Positions 8,372 through 17,256 of a DNA stretch of 64,000 nt are shown here, in pieces. Below the pieces are notes generated by a model, which saw only the letters and a program-made list of their open reading frames with translations, was not told the origin of the DNA and made no database searches. How positions within the stretch are numbered: the stretch's first letter is position 1; each line of letters begins with the position of its first letter. The position numbers and the translations under genes are program-made. This DNA is from Paenibacillus_G elgii_A (GTDB lineage Bacteria > Bacillota > Bacilli > Paenibacillales > NBRC-103111), in assembly GCA_042219835.1 (NCBI GenBank), contig JBHJMN010000011.1, positions 1-64,000 of the forward strand, read 5' to 3'.

Positions 8372-10141
8372 ATGAAAAATATTGTCTTATCGACGTTAAA
8401 CGCCAAATATATTCACACTTCACTCGCGCTCCGGTATTTGAAGGCGTTCAGCCAGCACGATTTTCCCGGCATCCAGATTGCCGAATACACGATCAAGGAC
8501 CCGGCGATGAACATCGTGTCCGACATTTACCAGCGCAAGCCCGAGGTCGTCGGCTTCTCCTGTTATATCTGGAACATCGAAGAAACGATCGTCGTGGTCA
8601 GCATGCTCAAGAAGATCATGCCCGAGCTGATCGTCGTTTTGGGCGGTCCGGAAGTTTCTTACGATACGGAGTATTGGATGAACCGGCTGCCGGAAGTCAA
8701 CTTCATCGCCGTCGGAGAAGGGGAGGAGACGCTCCATCACCTGCTGACCGAGCTTGAAGGAGACCGCGCCTTGTACAGCGTCTTCGGCCTCGCCTACCGC
8801 AACAAAGAGGGGCGGGTCGTCATCAACCCGCCTCGGCCGAAGCTGGCCTTGGACGATATTCCGACGCCGCATCGCTTTGCAGAAGATGTCCCGAGCCTGG
8901 CGAATCGGGTCGTGTATTTCGAGACGAGCCGCGGCTGTCCGTTCAGCTGTCAATTTTGTCTGTCTTCCATCGAAGTCGGTGTGCGTTATTTCGATATGGA
9001 ACGGACCAAGAGCGACCTGCTTTATTTGATCCGCTCCGGCGCGAAGCTGATCAAGTTCGTGGACCGGACGTTCAACATTAAGCGCGATTACGCCATGGAA
9101 ATGTTCGAATTTCTGATCAAAAACCATAATGGCTGTGTGTTCCAGTTTGAGATTACGGCGGACATTATGCGGCCGGAAGTGCTCGATTATTTGGCAGAGA
9201 ACGCGCCGCCCGGCATATTTCGCTTCGAGATCGGGGTTCAGTCGACGAACGATTTGACCAACAGCCTCGTCAAGCGCCGTCAAAACTTCGCCAAGCTGAC
9301 CCGTACAGTGACGAAGGTGAAGGAAAGCGGCAAAATCGACCAGCATCTTGACCTCATTGCCGGGCTGCCAGAGGAAGATTACAATTCGTTCCGCAAAACG
9401 TTCAACGACGTCTTCGCCCTCGGTCCCGAAGAATTGCAGCTTGGGTTTCTGAAAATGCTCCGCGGCACCGGGATGCGTCATGACGCCGATAAATACGGCT
9501 ACCTCTACATGGACTACGCGCCATATGAAATTCTCGGCAACAACATTTTGCCGTTCTCGGACTTGGTGCGGATCAAGCGGGTAGAGGATGTGCTGGAAAA
9601 ATACTGGAACGCCCACCGGATGGACCATACGGTCCGGTATTTGATCGGGCGCGAATTTACATCGGCCTTTGATTTCTTCCAAGAGTTCGGCGATTATTGG
9701 GAGGAGCGGGGCTGGCAAAAGATCGGGCACCAGCTTGAGGATTTGTTCACCCGGCTGCATGCGTTCCTGAAGCATCGCGGCACGGCCAAGCTCGACGTCA
9801 TCGAAGGCTTGATGAAGCTCGATTATTTCCTGAACCACAAGTACAAGCCGCGCAAAATTTGGTGGGACTTCACCTTGGACAAGCCCCGCCAGTCCGATTA
9901 TTTGCGGCTGCTTGCCGAGCAGCCTGAAACGGTATCCGGTTCATTCGCCGCGCTAAACATCGGAGAGAAGGAACTGCATAAGCATGTCATGATCGAAAAG
10001 CTGCCGTTCCGGCTGGACCGTTACTTGCAGAACGGAGAGCTGGACCGGACAAGCGAGCAGCTGCTCATCGTGTACTTCCCGCCTGACGCTTCGGCCAAGC
10101 CGCAGCCGTTTACGCTGGCGCTTGAGCCGACGAGCGTCTGA
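8372..10141 (+). CDS. B12-binding domain radical SAM protein (DUF4080-type)
   Basis: A 589-residue protein with an N-terminal cobalamin-binding-like Rossmann domain (about 1-140, with VLGGPEVS), a radical SAM core whose cluster motif is CPFSCQFC (about residues 190-197), and a C-terminal region of about 200 residues as in the DUF4080 group. Family members are radical SAM enzymes, some methyltransferase-like, without an agreed substrate. The gene starts at ATG, preceded by AAAGAGG, and is followed by a strong bidirectional terminator shared with manA. It is monocistronic. The family is clear; the reaction is unknown. Confidence 0.88.
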   Translation: MKNIVLSTLNAKYIHTSLALRYLKAFSQHDFPGIQIAEYTIKDPAMNIVSDIYQRKPEVVGFSCYIWNIEETIVVVSMLKKIMPELIVVLGGPEVSYDTEYWMNRLPEVNFIAVGEGEETLHHLLTELEGDRALYSVFGLAYRNKEGRVVINPPRPKLALDDIPTPHRFAEDVPSLANRVVYFETSRGCPFSCQFCLSSIEVGVRYFDMERTKSDLLYLIRSGAKLIKFVDRTFNIKRDYAMEMFEFLIKNHNGCVFQFEITADIMRPEVLDYLAENAPPGIFRFEIGVQSTNDLTNSLVKRRQNFAKLTRTVTKVKESGKIDQHLDLIAGLPEEDYNSFRKTFNDVFALGPEELQLGFLKMLRGTGMRHDADKYGYLYMDYAPYEILGNNILPFSDLVRIKRVEDVLEKYWNAHRMDHTVRYLIGREFTSAFDFFQEFGDYWEERGWQKIGHQLEDLFTRLHAFLKHRGTAKLDVIEGLMKLDYFLNHKYKPRKIWWDFTLDKPRQSDYLRLLAEQPETVSGSFAALNIGEKELHKHVMIEKLPFRLDRYLQNGELDRTSEQLLIVYFPPDASAKPQPFTLALEPTSV

Positions 10142-10158
10142 ATACGCAGGCTATAATG

Positions 10159-10206
10159 AAAGAACACCCCGTCTTGACGAACAAGACGAGGTGTTCTTTG
10201 CTTTTA
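10159..10206. terminator. Bidirectional terminator
   Basis: Arms 10159-10176 and 10182-10199 (18 bases, one mismatch) around a five-base loop, with A-rich and T-rich flanks. It separates the radical SAM gene from the convergent manA. Confidence 0.9.
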
Positions 10207-10226
10207 TATCCGCTAAGGTCTAAGGT

Positions 10227-11192
10227 CTACGGCAGGTAGCTGCGCAGAACCGTCATGCTGCCCTCAAGCGAATAGCTGCCAAGGCTGGCCGGCAGCAGGT
10301 AGCATTCGCCCGGTTTCACGTTTAGCTCGCCGTCGGCCCAACGGATCGATCCCGTGCCTTCGCAGATAATGTGGATCACGAAGCTTTCCGGCGACGTTTG
10401 CAGCGGCCACTGACCTTCGACGCGGCCTTTTTCCGTCACGAAGAACGGGGAGCGGACCAGAGTCAGCCATTCGCCGGAGGCGTTCAGGTTCGTTTTCATA
10501 TACGTAGCGCCCGAGTTCTCGTAGGCGATGACGTTCAAGGAATCTTCAATGTGCAGCTCTCGCGGCTTACCGTCCAGACCGAGACGGTCGTAATCGTACA
10601 GCCGATAAGTGCTGTCCGAATTTTGCTGAATTTCGGCAACCAGCACGCCGGCTCCGAGCGCATGTACGGTACCTGCAGGGATATAGAAGGAATCGCCCGC
10701 TTCCGCGGTAACTTCGTTCAGGCAGTCCAAGATGCGGTTCTGCTCAATAGCTTCAGCCAACTGCTCGCGGGTAACGCCGTCTTTCAGCCCGTAAATGATT
10801 TTGGCGTCCGGCTTGGCGTCCAGAATGTACCACATTTCCGTTTTGCCCAGCTCGCCTTGCGGCAGACGCTCGTAATGATCGTTCGGGTGCACCTGCACGG
10901 ACAGGTCGTCCTGGCAATCCAGCAGCTTGATGAGCAGCGGGAACCGGCCGTTTTTCTCCGAGAAGCCCTTGCTGCCGAAAAACTCGCTCCCGTATTGCTC
11001 ACGGATTTGATCGAGTCCCATGCCGGCCAATTCGCCGTTTGCGACGGTCGTCGTTCCATTCGGATGATCGCCGATCATCCAGCCTTCGCCAATCTTGCCC
11101 TCCGGTAGCTCGAGTCCGAACTGTTCGAGCGCACGTCCACCCCATACTCTTTCTTTAAATTCGGGCTTGCATTGCAACGGATACGGCTTCAT
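10227..11192 (-). CDS. manA: Mannose-6-phosphate isomerase, class I
   Basis: A 321-residue type I phosphomannose isomerase that interconverts fructose-6-phosphate and mannose-6-phosphate in the cytoplasm. Zinc ligands are visible as Q100, H102 in QVHPND, E119 in KTEMWY and H177 in TVHALG, and the cupin-like end (KPGECYLLPAS) is complete. Length matches the short Bacillus ManA/GmuF forms. It is transcribed alone on the minus strand, ending at the bidirectional terminator. Mannose-6-phosphate could feed GDP-mannose or other sugar nucleotides, but no GDP-mannose gene is next to it. Confidence 0.93.
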   Translation of the reverse strand: MKPYPLQCKPEFKERVWGGRALEQFGLELPEGKIGEGWMIGDHPNGTTTVANGELAGMGLDQIREQYGSEFFGSKGFSEKNGRFPLLIKLLDCQDDLSVQVHPNDHYERLPQGELGKTEMWYILDAKPDAKIIYGLKDGVTREQLAEAIEQNRILDCLNEVTAEAGDSFYIPAGTVHALGAGVLVAEIQQNSDSTYRLYDYDRLGLDGKPRELHIEDSLNVIAYENSGATYMKTNLNASGEWLTLVRSPFFVTEKGRVEGQWPLQTSPESFVIHIICEGTGSIRWADGELNVKPGECYLLPASLGSYSLEGSMTVLRSYLP

Positions 11193-11347
11193 TACTCTCC
11201 ACTTCCTTATCCTAGTTGGCCTGGTTTACCGGAGCAAACCGGCCTTTCTTTTTTTATATTTTGCATTATATCAATCCGCCCCGCGTTTTGCTATAGCTAA
11301 AAGCACTGAAAGCGGGGAAGGCATCGGTCTGGAATTACCGCGCCGCA

Positions 11348-11923
11348 CTATCTCTTCTCGATGGCGATAAGATAGGGCGGATGATTAATCTGATTCATAA
11401 AACGGTACTGCAGCGTCTGAAAATGCTTTTGCGGCAAGGTGGCAGCCCAGCGCCCGACCTCGGCTGCTTCCTCCTGGCCTCCCTGATGGCCGGTGTACAG
11501 CACGATCGTAATAATGCCGCCGCGTCGAATAAGCTGAACGGAAGCTTCCAAGGCGGCCAGCGTTGATTCCGGTGCGGTCACCGTTTCATGATCGGCTCCG
11601 GGTAAGTAGCCAAGGTTAAACATGACAGCCCCGACGCACCCAAGGTTTTCTTCGGGGATGACCTCCAGCATCGCTTCATGGCTGCGCAGGTGAAGACGGA
11701 CGTCACCGCGGCCGGGGCATTCCTGTTCGAGACGCGACGCTGTGCGGTCCAGCGCCTGCTGCTGGATGTCGAAGGCGTGTACGGTCCCGGCAGGCCCAAC
11801 TAGGTGAGCCAAAAACGCCGTATCGACTCCGCCGCCGGCCGTAGCGTCGACAACGGCTTCTCCCGGCTGCACCCGTTCTTCTATTAACTTATGCGCAAAG
11901 CTGAGTATGGAAACAAAGCCCAA
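11348..11923 (-). CDS. mnmM: SAM-dependent methyltransferase YtqB/MnmM
   Basis: A 191-residue class I methyltransferase of the rRNA_methylase/YtqB family. The SAM-binding motif DATAGGGVDTAFLA is at about residues 26-39, and FNLGYLPG near 103-110 is the family catalytic-region signature. From published work recalled here, B. subtilis YtqB (MnmM) makes the last methylation of mnm5s2U at the tRNA wobble position. The start codon is TTG with AGGAGG about ten bases upstream. In B. subtilis ytqA and ytqB are adjacent; here a lipoprotein gene and a repeat lie between them. Family call is firm, the tRNA role is by homology. Confidence 0.85.
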   Translation of the reverse strand: MGFVSILSFAHKLIEERVQPGEAVVDATAGGGVDTAFLAHLVGPAGTVHAFDIQQQALDRTASRLEQECPGRGDVRLHLRSHEAMLEVIPEENLGCVGAVMFNLGYLPGADHETVTAPESTLAALEASVQLIRRGGIITIVLYTGHQGGQEEAAEVGRWAATLPQKHFQTLQYRFMNQINHPPYLIAIEKR

Positions 11924-12040
11924 AGGAGCGACTCCTCCTGTTATTGATAATTAAATGCTTAAGCTGCCTGTTGTTCTTCACGAGTATGAAGATACGAATA
12001 AGGATGCATAACTTCGGATAATGTTCAATAGAGGGAAAGC

Positions 12041-12201
12041 AGTGCGTTATAAGCTGTAGTTTCAAATGAAATTGCGTAAATAAAGGAACCATGGCGCCTT
12101 AATACGACAAAAATAGGATGCGAAACCCAAATTCGACACGAGTAACACATTTGAGTTCCTCTATTAGTTTAGGCCGCCTCAACATAGTCCTATAACGCAC
12201 T
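12041..12201. repeat. Imperfect inverted-repeat element, MITE or REP-like
   Basis: An 11-base perfect inverted repeat, AGTGCGTTATA at 12041-12051 and TATAACGCACT at 12191-12201, bounds a 161-bp AT-rich stretch. Inside the arms a second matching block occurs in the same opposite orientation (TAAATAAAGGAAC against the reverse complement reading TAATAGAGGAAC). There is no open frame. This looks like a degenerate mobile or repeated intergenic element; no other copy is seen in the window. It fills most of the gap between the mnmM-like gene and the lipoprotein gene. Confidence 0.5.
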
Positions 12202-12288
12202 GGAAAATGTCTTATTCGTTCAGGACAAAGGTTTGAGGCTGAGCTATGTAGCCTTTGAAGCATGTCCGAACCCGGCTTCGCCGTGTTC

Positions 12289-12804
12289 CTAATTGCTTGC
12301 CCGTCCCGGCGGCGCCAGATCCCCAGCGCCTGCCGGGCTCGGCGGCGTCTGAAACCCCGGCTTCGCCACAGCCGGGCCTGACGACTCCGGCTCCGAGCTC
12401 GCCTTCGGCGGCTCGATCGGCCCCGTCGGCGCCGTTACCGCCTTGCCGCCTTCCGGCTCCGCTCTCCCCGGCTTCGCGAGGCTCGGCAGCTTCGCCGGCG
12501 GCAGCGCGGGCGCGCTCGGCGCCTTTGGCGCCCCCGGCTGCTTCGCCGCGGGGTGCTCCGCGCCCGCCTTCGGCGCCGTGCCGGCCGCCGGCGGCGTCGG
12601 CGCTTCGCTGCCGCCCTCGGCTTCGCCGCTGCCTGCGCCGCCCGGGACGGCGGAGCCGACCGCCCCGTCGGGGGCGTTCGCCTCCGCCGGGGCGGGGGCC
12701 ACCTTGACTGGCGGCGCCGGCGCCGCCGGATCGTCCGTGCAGCCGGCCGCGAGACAAGCCGCGGCCCCGAGCATGAAGCAAACGACTTTCCGTTTGCCGT
12801 TCAT
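12289..12804 (-). CDS. Pro/Ala-rich lipoprotein of unknown function
   Basis: A 171-residue secreted lipoprotein. It has a basic N-terminus (MNGKRK), a hydrophobic segment and a lipobox ending LAAGC at residues 18-22, after which almost the whole chain is Pro, Ala, Gly, Ser and Lys, i.e. disordered. No enzymatic motif exists. The ATG is preceded by GGAGGAGTGAGGAACG. The high GC opens long frames in every reading direction here, but only this one has a signal sequence and ribosome binding site. It lies 75 bases downstream of the ytqA-like gene on the same strand and may be cotranscribed. Confidence 0.7.
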   Translation of the reverse strand: MNGKRKVVCFMLGAAACLAAGCTDDPAAPAPPVKVAPAPAEANAPDGAVGSAVPGGAGSGEAEGGSEAPTPPAAGTAPKAGAEHPAAKQPGAPKAPSAPALPPAKLPSLAKPGRAEPEGGKAVTAPTGPIEPPKASSEPESSGPAVAKPGFQTPPSPAGAGDLAPPGRASN

Positions 12805-12878
12805 CGTTCCTCACTCCTCCCACGGGCCGCCGGGTGCCGGGCGATCTTACCGGTCCCCGAGCCTGACGCCTCCCCCGT

Positions 12879-13859
12879 TCAGGCCAATCCCGAACCGGAA
12901 CCAGGTGCGCCGTGCGGCCACTTTTTTCCTTGCCACGTATCGCGTTTGCGCAGCTCTTCGTCGAAGGCGTTAAGCACCTCCCACTTTTTCAAGCTCCACA
13001 TCGGTCCGATCAGCAAATCCCGGGGCGCGTCCCCGGTCAGCCGGTGAATGATCATCTCCGGCGGAAGAAATTCCAGCGTATCGACGACGAGCGACACGTA
13101 CTCATCTTTTTCCAAAAACCGCAGCAGACCGGCCTCATACTGCTTGACCATCGGCGTTTTGCGCATCAAGTGGAGCAGATGGATCTTGATGCCCTGCACG
13201 TCCATCCGTGCGACGGCGCGGCCGGTTTCCAGCATCATCTCGTGCGTTTCCTGGGGCAGACCGTAAATGATATGCGCGCACACCCGGATGCCTCTGGCCC
13301 GTAGCTTTGCGACCGCATCCAAGTAGCACTGCGTATCGTGCGCCCGGTTGATCAGCTCCGACGTCCGTTCGTGGATCGTCTGGAGGCCCATTTCGATCCA
13401 CAAGTACGTACGTTCGTTCAGCTCGGCCAAATAATCGACGACATCGTCCGGCAGACAATCCGGCCTTGTGGCGATCGACAAGCCGACCACGCCGGGCTGC
13501 TGCAAAATCGCTTCAAAATATTCGCGCAGCTCCTCCACCGGAGCGTACGTATTGGTATAGGCCTGGAAATAGCCGATATACTGCGCTTCCGGCCATTTTT
13601 GATGCTGCAAATCGCGGATTTTGTTGAACTGAGTCACCAGATCGTCCCGGCGGCTCCCGGCAAAATCGCCCGAGCCCCGCGCGCTGCAAAACGTGCAGCC
13701 TCCGGCGGCTATCGTTCCGTCGCGGTTCGGACATGTGAATCCGGCATCGAGCATAACCTTGAATACCTTGCCTCCGAACTGCTGCCGCATTTCGTAGTTC
13801 CATGTATGAAAACGTTTATCGCCCCATAATGGCGGTCGGATCATTTCAGCTTGCTTCAT
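12879..13859 (-). CDS. ytqA: TIGR01212-type radical SAM protein YtqA/MnmL
   Basis: A 326-residue radical SAM protein. The cluster-binding cysteines are in CPNRDGTIAAGGCTFC (about 43-58), with YFQAYTNTYAP following, both diagnostic for the YtqA group. I recall recent work placing B. subtilis YtqA (proposed MnmL) in an alternative route to the wobble modification nm5U, upstream of the YtqB (MnmM) methylation; its proximity to a YtqB gene here fits that. A palindrome ACAATATATATTGT at 13926-13939 lies in the divergent gap upstream. Length and ends are normal for the family. Family certain, role by homology. Confidence 0.88.
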   Translation of the reverse strand: MKQAEMIRPPLWGDKRFHTWNYEMRQQFGGKVFKVMLDAGFTCPNRDGTIAAGGCTFCSARGSGDFAGSRRDDLVTQFNKIRDLQHQKWPEAQYIGYFQAYTNTYAPVEELREYFEAILQQPGVVGLSIATRPDCLPDDVVDYLAELNERTYLWIEMGLQTIHERTSELINRAHDTQCYLDAVAKLRARGIRVCAHIIYGLPQETHEMMLETGRAVARMDVQGIKIHLLHLMRKTPMVKQYEAGLLRFLEKDEYVSLVVDTLEFLPPEMIIHRLTGDAPRDLLIGPMWSLKKWEVLNAFDEELRKRDTWQGKKWPHGAPGSGSGLA

Positions 13860-14085
13860 AAGGCGAAACTCCTTTTGTAAAAATCAATAAGGCTCGAAAC
13901 TCGAATCGGCTCTTTCACTGAGCATTACAATATATATTGTACCGAAAATCGGCTTCAAAAGCGAACTTAGTCCTTGACAAAACCCTCCTGCCCGAGAACC
14001 GGATAAGAAAACAGCACGTGGCCTATGCTAAGGTTGCAAGGCGTTAAAAACCAATCCAGCTTGAGAAGGGAGATATTATCATACC

Positions 14086-14604
14086 ATGAACAAGTTCGGG
14101 AAAACGGTGCTTGCGCTCGCTCTAACGGCTGCTATTGGTACGGGGGGGCAAGCCTATGCAGAAACGATGGCTACGGGAACCGGGACTTCGTCTACGTATG
14201 GGACCACTTCGACCTATGGAACAGGAACGACCACGGGCACAACCGCCGGTACCACGACCACTACGCCGACAGGAACGACAACAGGTACAACTGCCGGCAC
14301 TACAGGCACTACAGGCACAACAGGCACAACGACAGGCACAACCGGTACAACTACCGGTGCTGCAACAGGTACGACAACAGGAACTAATTATAACTACAAC
14401 ATGCTGGACCGCATGAATACGTACACCGGTACGACCGATCGTACGGGCTACGGATACGGCGGCAATTACAACACCAATACGTACCGTACGACTGCTGCTG
14501 CCAACAACACTGGCTCCAACTGGGGTTGGCTTGGTTTGATCGGTTTGCTGGGCTTGGCCGGCCTTCGCACCCGGAATCGCGACGAGGGCGATTTCCGCAA
14601 ATAA
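14086..14604 (+). CDS. Secreted Thr/Gly-repeat protein with WGxxGxxG C-terminus
   Basis: A 172-residue protein with a signal peptide (residues 1-25, ending QAYA), a long Thr-Gly repeat region (about 30-105, mostly TGTT units), a Tyr/Asn-rich segment, and a C-terminal hydrophobic helix WGWLGLIGLLGLAGL followed by Arg-rich RTRNRDE. That end matches the WGxxGxxG-CTERM class of putative sorting signals found in Gram-positive surface proteins. GAAGGGAG lies upstream at a rather long spacing. The DNA of the repeat is nearly a 12-base tandem array, so length should vary between strains. Surface location is inferred; no enzyme activity is suggested. Confidence 0.8.
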   Translation: MNKFGKTVLALALTAAIGTGGQAYAETMATGTGTSSTYGTTSTYGTGTTTGTTAGTTTTTPTGTTTGTTAGTTGTTGTTGTTTGTTGTTTGAATGTTTGTNYNYNMLDRMNTYTGTTDRTGYGYGGNYNTNTYRTTAAANNTGSNWGWLGLIGLLGLAGLRTRNRDEGDFRK

Positions 14605-14758
14605 CGGCGGAATGAGTTTTTTCACTTGCCACAAACTTGACCGGTCCTTCCGCCCTTACGGCACGGGCCGGTCTTTTCATTCCCGGTCTTCTGGAGTATA
14701 ATCGATCAAGACGAAAACGCGCGGAACGATGCGCAAGCGGTTGGAGGAAGATTGATCT

Positions 14759-15499
14759 ATGCGGTTAAGAGGACGTAAAGGAATCAGAGAAGCGCTGGAG
14801 GCGCAGCCGGAGCTGGTCGTGCTGGAGCCGGAACCGTTCAAGGGCCGGTGGGCCGAGCTGTTCGGCAACGACCGTCCCATCCATGTGGAGCTTGGGATGG
14901 GCAAGGGGCGGTTTATTAGCGAGCTGAGCGCCCTCAATCCGCACATCAATTACATAGGTGTCGACATGTACGACGAGCTTGTCCGCCGGGCTGGCGAGAA
15001 GGCGCATGCTTCCCGCGAGGAGCATGGCGGCGACTTGTCCAATCTGCGGCTCGCGCGTTTTAACATCGAGCTGATCGAAAATATTTTCGCCGCGGGCGAG
15101 CTGGAGCGCATTTATTTGAACTTCAGCGATCCTTGGCCGAAAAAAAGACATGCCCGCCGCAGGCTGACCCATGCGAATTTTGTTCATAAATATCAGTCGA
15201 TCCTGAATGAACGGGGAGAAATTCATTTCAAAACGGATTCCCGTTCACTGTTTGAGTTTTCGCTTAACTCGTTTGCCGATTTAGGTCTTCGCATGCGCAA
15301 TATTTCACTTGATCTTCATGCGGAAGAAGCGCGGACCGATTTGATCATGACGGAATACGAAACGAAGTTCTACAAGCAGGGGATGCCGATCTACCGATTG
15401 GAGGCCGTGATCGGGCAAGAAGCGCTGGCGGCGCATCAGAAGCAGCTGTCCGAACGACAGGAGCCCGAAGCGGACACAGAAGCCTCGGCGGAAGAATAG
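14759..15499 (+). CDS. trmB: tRNA (guanine-N7)-methyltransferase
   Basis: A 246-residue SAM-dependent enzyme that makes m7G46 in tRNA. The SAM-binding ELGMGKGRF, the YIGVDMYDEL block, the substrate/catalytic motif NFSDPWPKKRHARRRL and the C-terminal TEYETKF are all present. GGAGG sits about 12 bases before the ATG. About 20 acidic residues extend the C-terminus beyond the usual end. Single gene closed by a bidirectional terminator. Confidence 0.95.
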   Translation: MRLRGRKGIREALEAQPELVVLEPEPFKGRWAELFGNDRPIHVELGMGKGRFISELSALNPHINYIGVDMYDELVRRAGEKAHASREEHGGDLSNLRLARFNIELIENIFAAGELERIYLNFSDPWPKKRHARRRLTHANFVHKYQSILNERGEIHFKTDSRSLFEFSLNSFADLGLRMRNISLDLHAEEARTDLIMTEYETKFYKQGMPIYRLEAVIGQEALAAHQKQLSERQEPEADTEASAEE

Positions 15500-15511
15500 A
15501 ATCGTCAAAAA

Positions 15512-15553
15512 AGCCTTGTGCGCTTATGCTGAGCCACAAGGCTCTTGCCTTTT
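15512..15553. terminator. Bidirectional terminator
   Basis: AGCCTTGTG (15512-15520) pairs with CACAAGGCT (15535-15543); A-run before and T-run after. It ends trmB and the convergent glycosyltransferase gene. Confidence 0.8.
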
Positions 15554-16670
15554 AGCGGGTCAGTATTTCCATGATCGCTTGCGAGCACTGGGCGGGATTG
15601 TATGCGCCCTCTTTTCGCGCCAGTCCGGCGCGGGCTTTGCGCATCTCAAGCACCTTGTCGGTTAAAAGCCGGAACCAATGATCCACCGTCTCCGCCGATT
15701 TGATCGGCTCTCCCAAGCCGTGCTGCGTGAAGTACTGCAGGTTTTTCTCTTCCTGTCCCGGGATCGGCTTGTAGAACAGCATCGGAATTCCTTTGGCAAG
15801 CCCCTCCGTACAGGTCATGCCTCCCGGTTTCGTGATGAGCAAGTCGGAGACGTCCATCCATTTGTCGATTTCTTTGGTGAACCCGAGCAGACGGACGTTC
15901 GGATGCCGGAAACGCTCGTCCTTGCCCAGCTCCGCCAGTGCTTTCTCGTTGTTTCCGAGACAGGCGACAAGCTGAATCCGGTCGCGCCAACTGGTCAAAT
16001 GCTGCAGGAACCCTTCGTCCTTCACCAGTCCCCAGCCCCCGCCCATAACGAGCACCGTAGGCAGAGGCAACAAGCCGAAGCGGCTGCGAAGCTCTTCCCG
16101 GTTGTGCTGCTCCCAGAAGTTCGGATGAATCGGAATGCCCGTCACCTTTACCGTTTCGGACGGAACCCCGCGGCTGAGCAGCTTTTCTTTGACGTTCGGG
16201 GTTGACACCAGGTACATGTTCACTTCGGGGCTAACCCAGGTGCCGTGGGCGTCGTAATCGGTGATCACGGTGCACAGCGGCACGTTCAAGCCGGAGCACT
16301 TCAAGCGGGAGATCACCGCACTTGGGAACGGATGCGTGCATACGATCGTATCCGGACGCAGCTGACGGATCACCTCGGCAGCCTGCGCGTAAAAGATACG
16401 ATGAAGCGCAAGCCGGGTAAAACGGTTTAACGATTTTTTGTATTGAGAACGATACATCAGCCCGTAAAGCTTGGGTTGAGTTGACAAGGTTTTGCGGTAA
16501 GCGGTGAGAATCCATGGAGCCAGCGTCGGATGCAGAAATGTGCCGAGCTCAAGCACGCGAGTCTGGACTTCGGGCGTGAGCAGGCGAAGACTGTCGGACA
16601 GAGCGTGAGCCGCTTGCGTGTGCCCGGCGCCGAAGCCTTCGGATAATAATAAGACTCTCTTTTTACGCAT
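15552..16670 (-). CDS. MGDG synthase/UgtP-type glycosyltransferase
   Basis: A 372-residue GT28-fold protein. The N-terminal domain carries the MGDG-synthase signature (LLSEGFGAGHTQAA at about 8-21, VCTHPFPSAV), and the C-terminal donor-binding domain has ITKPGGMTCTEGLAKGIPML. Relatives transfer glucose or galactose from UDP-sugars to diacylglycerol, as UgtP does for glycolipid anchors. The start ATG at 16670 begins the conserved RKKRVLLL; a TTG at 16685 is also in frame and neither has a strong ribosome binding site. The neighbouring PAP2 phosphatase gene upstream suggests a shared lipid context. Sugar specificity unknown. Confidence 0.85.
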   Translation of the reverse strand: MRKKRVLLLSEGFGAGHTQAAHALSDSLRLLTPEVQTRVLELGTFLHPTLAPWILTAYRKTLSTQPKLYGLMYRSQYKKSLNRFTRLALHRIFYAQAAEVIRQLRPDTIVCTHPFPSAVISRLKCSGLNVPLCTVITDYDAHGTWVSPEVNMYLVSTPNVKEKLLSRGVPSETVKVTGIPIHPNFWEQHNREELRSRFGLLPLPTVLVMGGGWGLVKDEGFLQHLTSWRDRIQLVACLGNNEKALAELGKDERFRHPNVRLLGFTKEIDKWMDVSDLLITKPGGMTCTEGLAKGIPMLFYKPIPGQEEKNLQYFTQHGLGEPIKSAETVDHWFRLLTDKVLEMRKARAGLARKEGAYNPAQCSQAIMEILTR

Positions 16671-16728
16671 AGGCGCTTCACCCAACCTTGTAGCAAATGG
16701 AATTTACACAAAGTTAAAATTATTGCTT

Positions 16729-17256
16729 TCAGCCCCACATTGTAACGGCCGACAGGGCCGTTACGGTTCCGATCAGCAGCCCGGCCAAACAGTCGGACGG
16801 GTAGTGGAGTCCTAAATAAATACGCGACAAACCGACGAGAAAAGCGATAGGAAGCAAAATAATAGCGATCGTCGAATGAACGAGCATGAGCGGCACAGTT
16901 ACGGAGAATACGGCCGTCGTATGGCCGGACGGGAAGGAATGGTCCGTTAACGGTTTTTTGCATGTGTGCGTGCCTTTCAGCACAAGATAGGGCCGAAGCC
17001 GCGGATATTTCTTCTTCATGATAGCGACGGGCACATGGCTGACCGCCAGGGCGATACAGCTCTGAATCCCGGCTATTCTCCATACCCCCTCCGTAAACAG
17101 AGCGATGCAGAGCGCAATGATAATCATAGCCGTAGCGCCTCCCAAATGAGTGATCGCATTAAAAAAGTAATCCAGCGCAGCGTGCTGAATACGTCGATTC
17201 ACGAAGAAAAACATCCGGTGCTCATGCTTTTGCAGCCACGAAACGACACGGCTCAA
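16729..17256 (-). CDS. PAP2-family membrane phosphatase
   Basis: A 175-residue integral membrane phosphatase with the three PAP2 motifs: KKKYPRLRP, PSGHT and SRIYLGLHYPSD, including the catalytic histidines. About five membrane helices. Family members dephosphorylate phosphatidic acid, phosphatidylglycerol phosphate or undecaprenyl pyrophosphate. Start is TTG with AAGGAGG at about ten bases. It precedes the UgtP-like gene on the same strand with a 58-base gap, probably one transcript. Which lipid phosphate is used cannot be told. Confidence 0.88.
   Translation of the reverse strand: MSRVVSWLQKHEHRMFFFVNRRIQHAALDYFFNAITHLGGATAMIIIALCIALFTEGVWRIAGIQSCIALAVSHVPVAIMKKKYPRLRPYLVLKGTHTCKKPLTDHSFPSGHTTAVFSVTVPLMLVHSTIAIILLPIAFLVGLSRIYLGLHYPSDCLAGLLIGTVTALSAVTMWG

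Noticed and set aside
12212..13047. Several long GC-rich open frames on both strands overlapping the lipoprotein and ytqA genes
   Set aside because: They are Pro/Ala/Arg-rich by-products of high GC; only the frame at 12289-12804 has a lipobox and ribosome binding site.
14230..14400. CRISPR-like short repeats
   Set aside because: The repeats are a 12-base coding tandem array of Thr-Gly codons without spacers.
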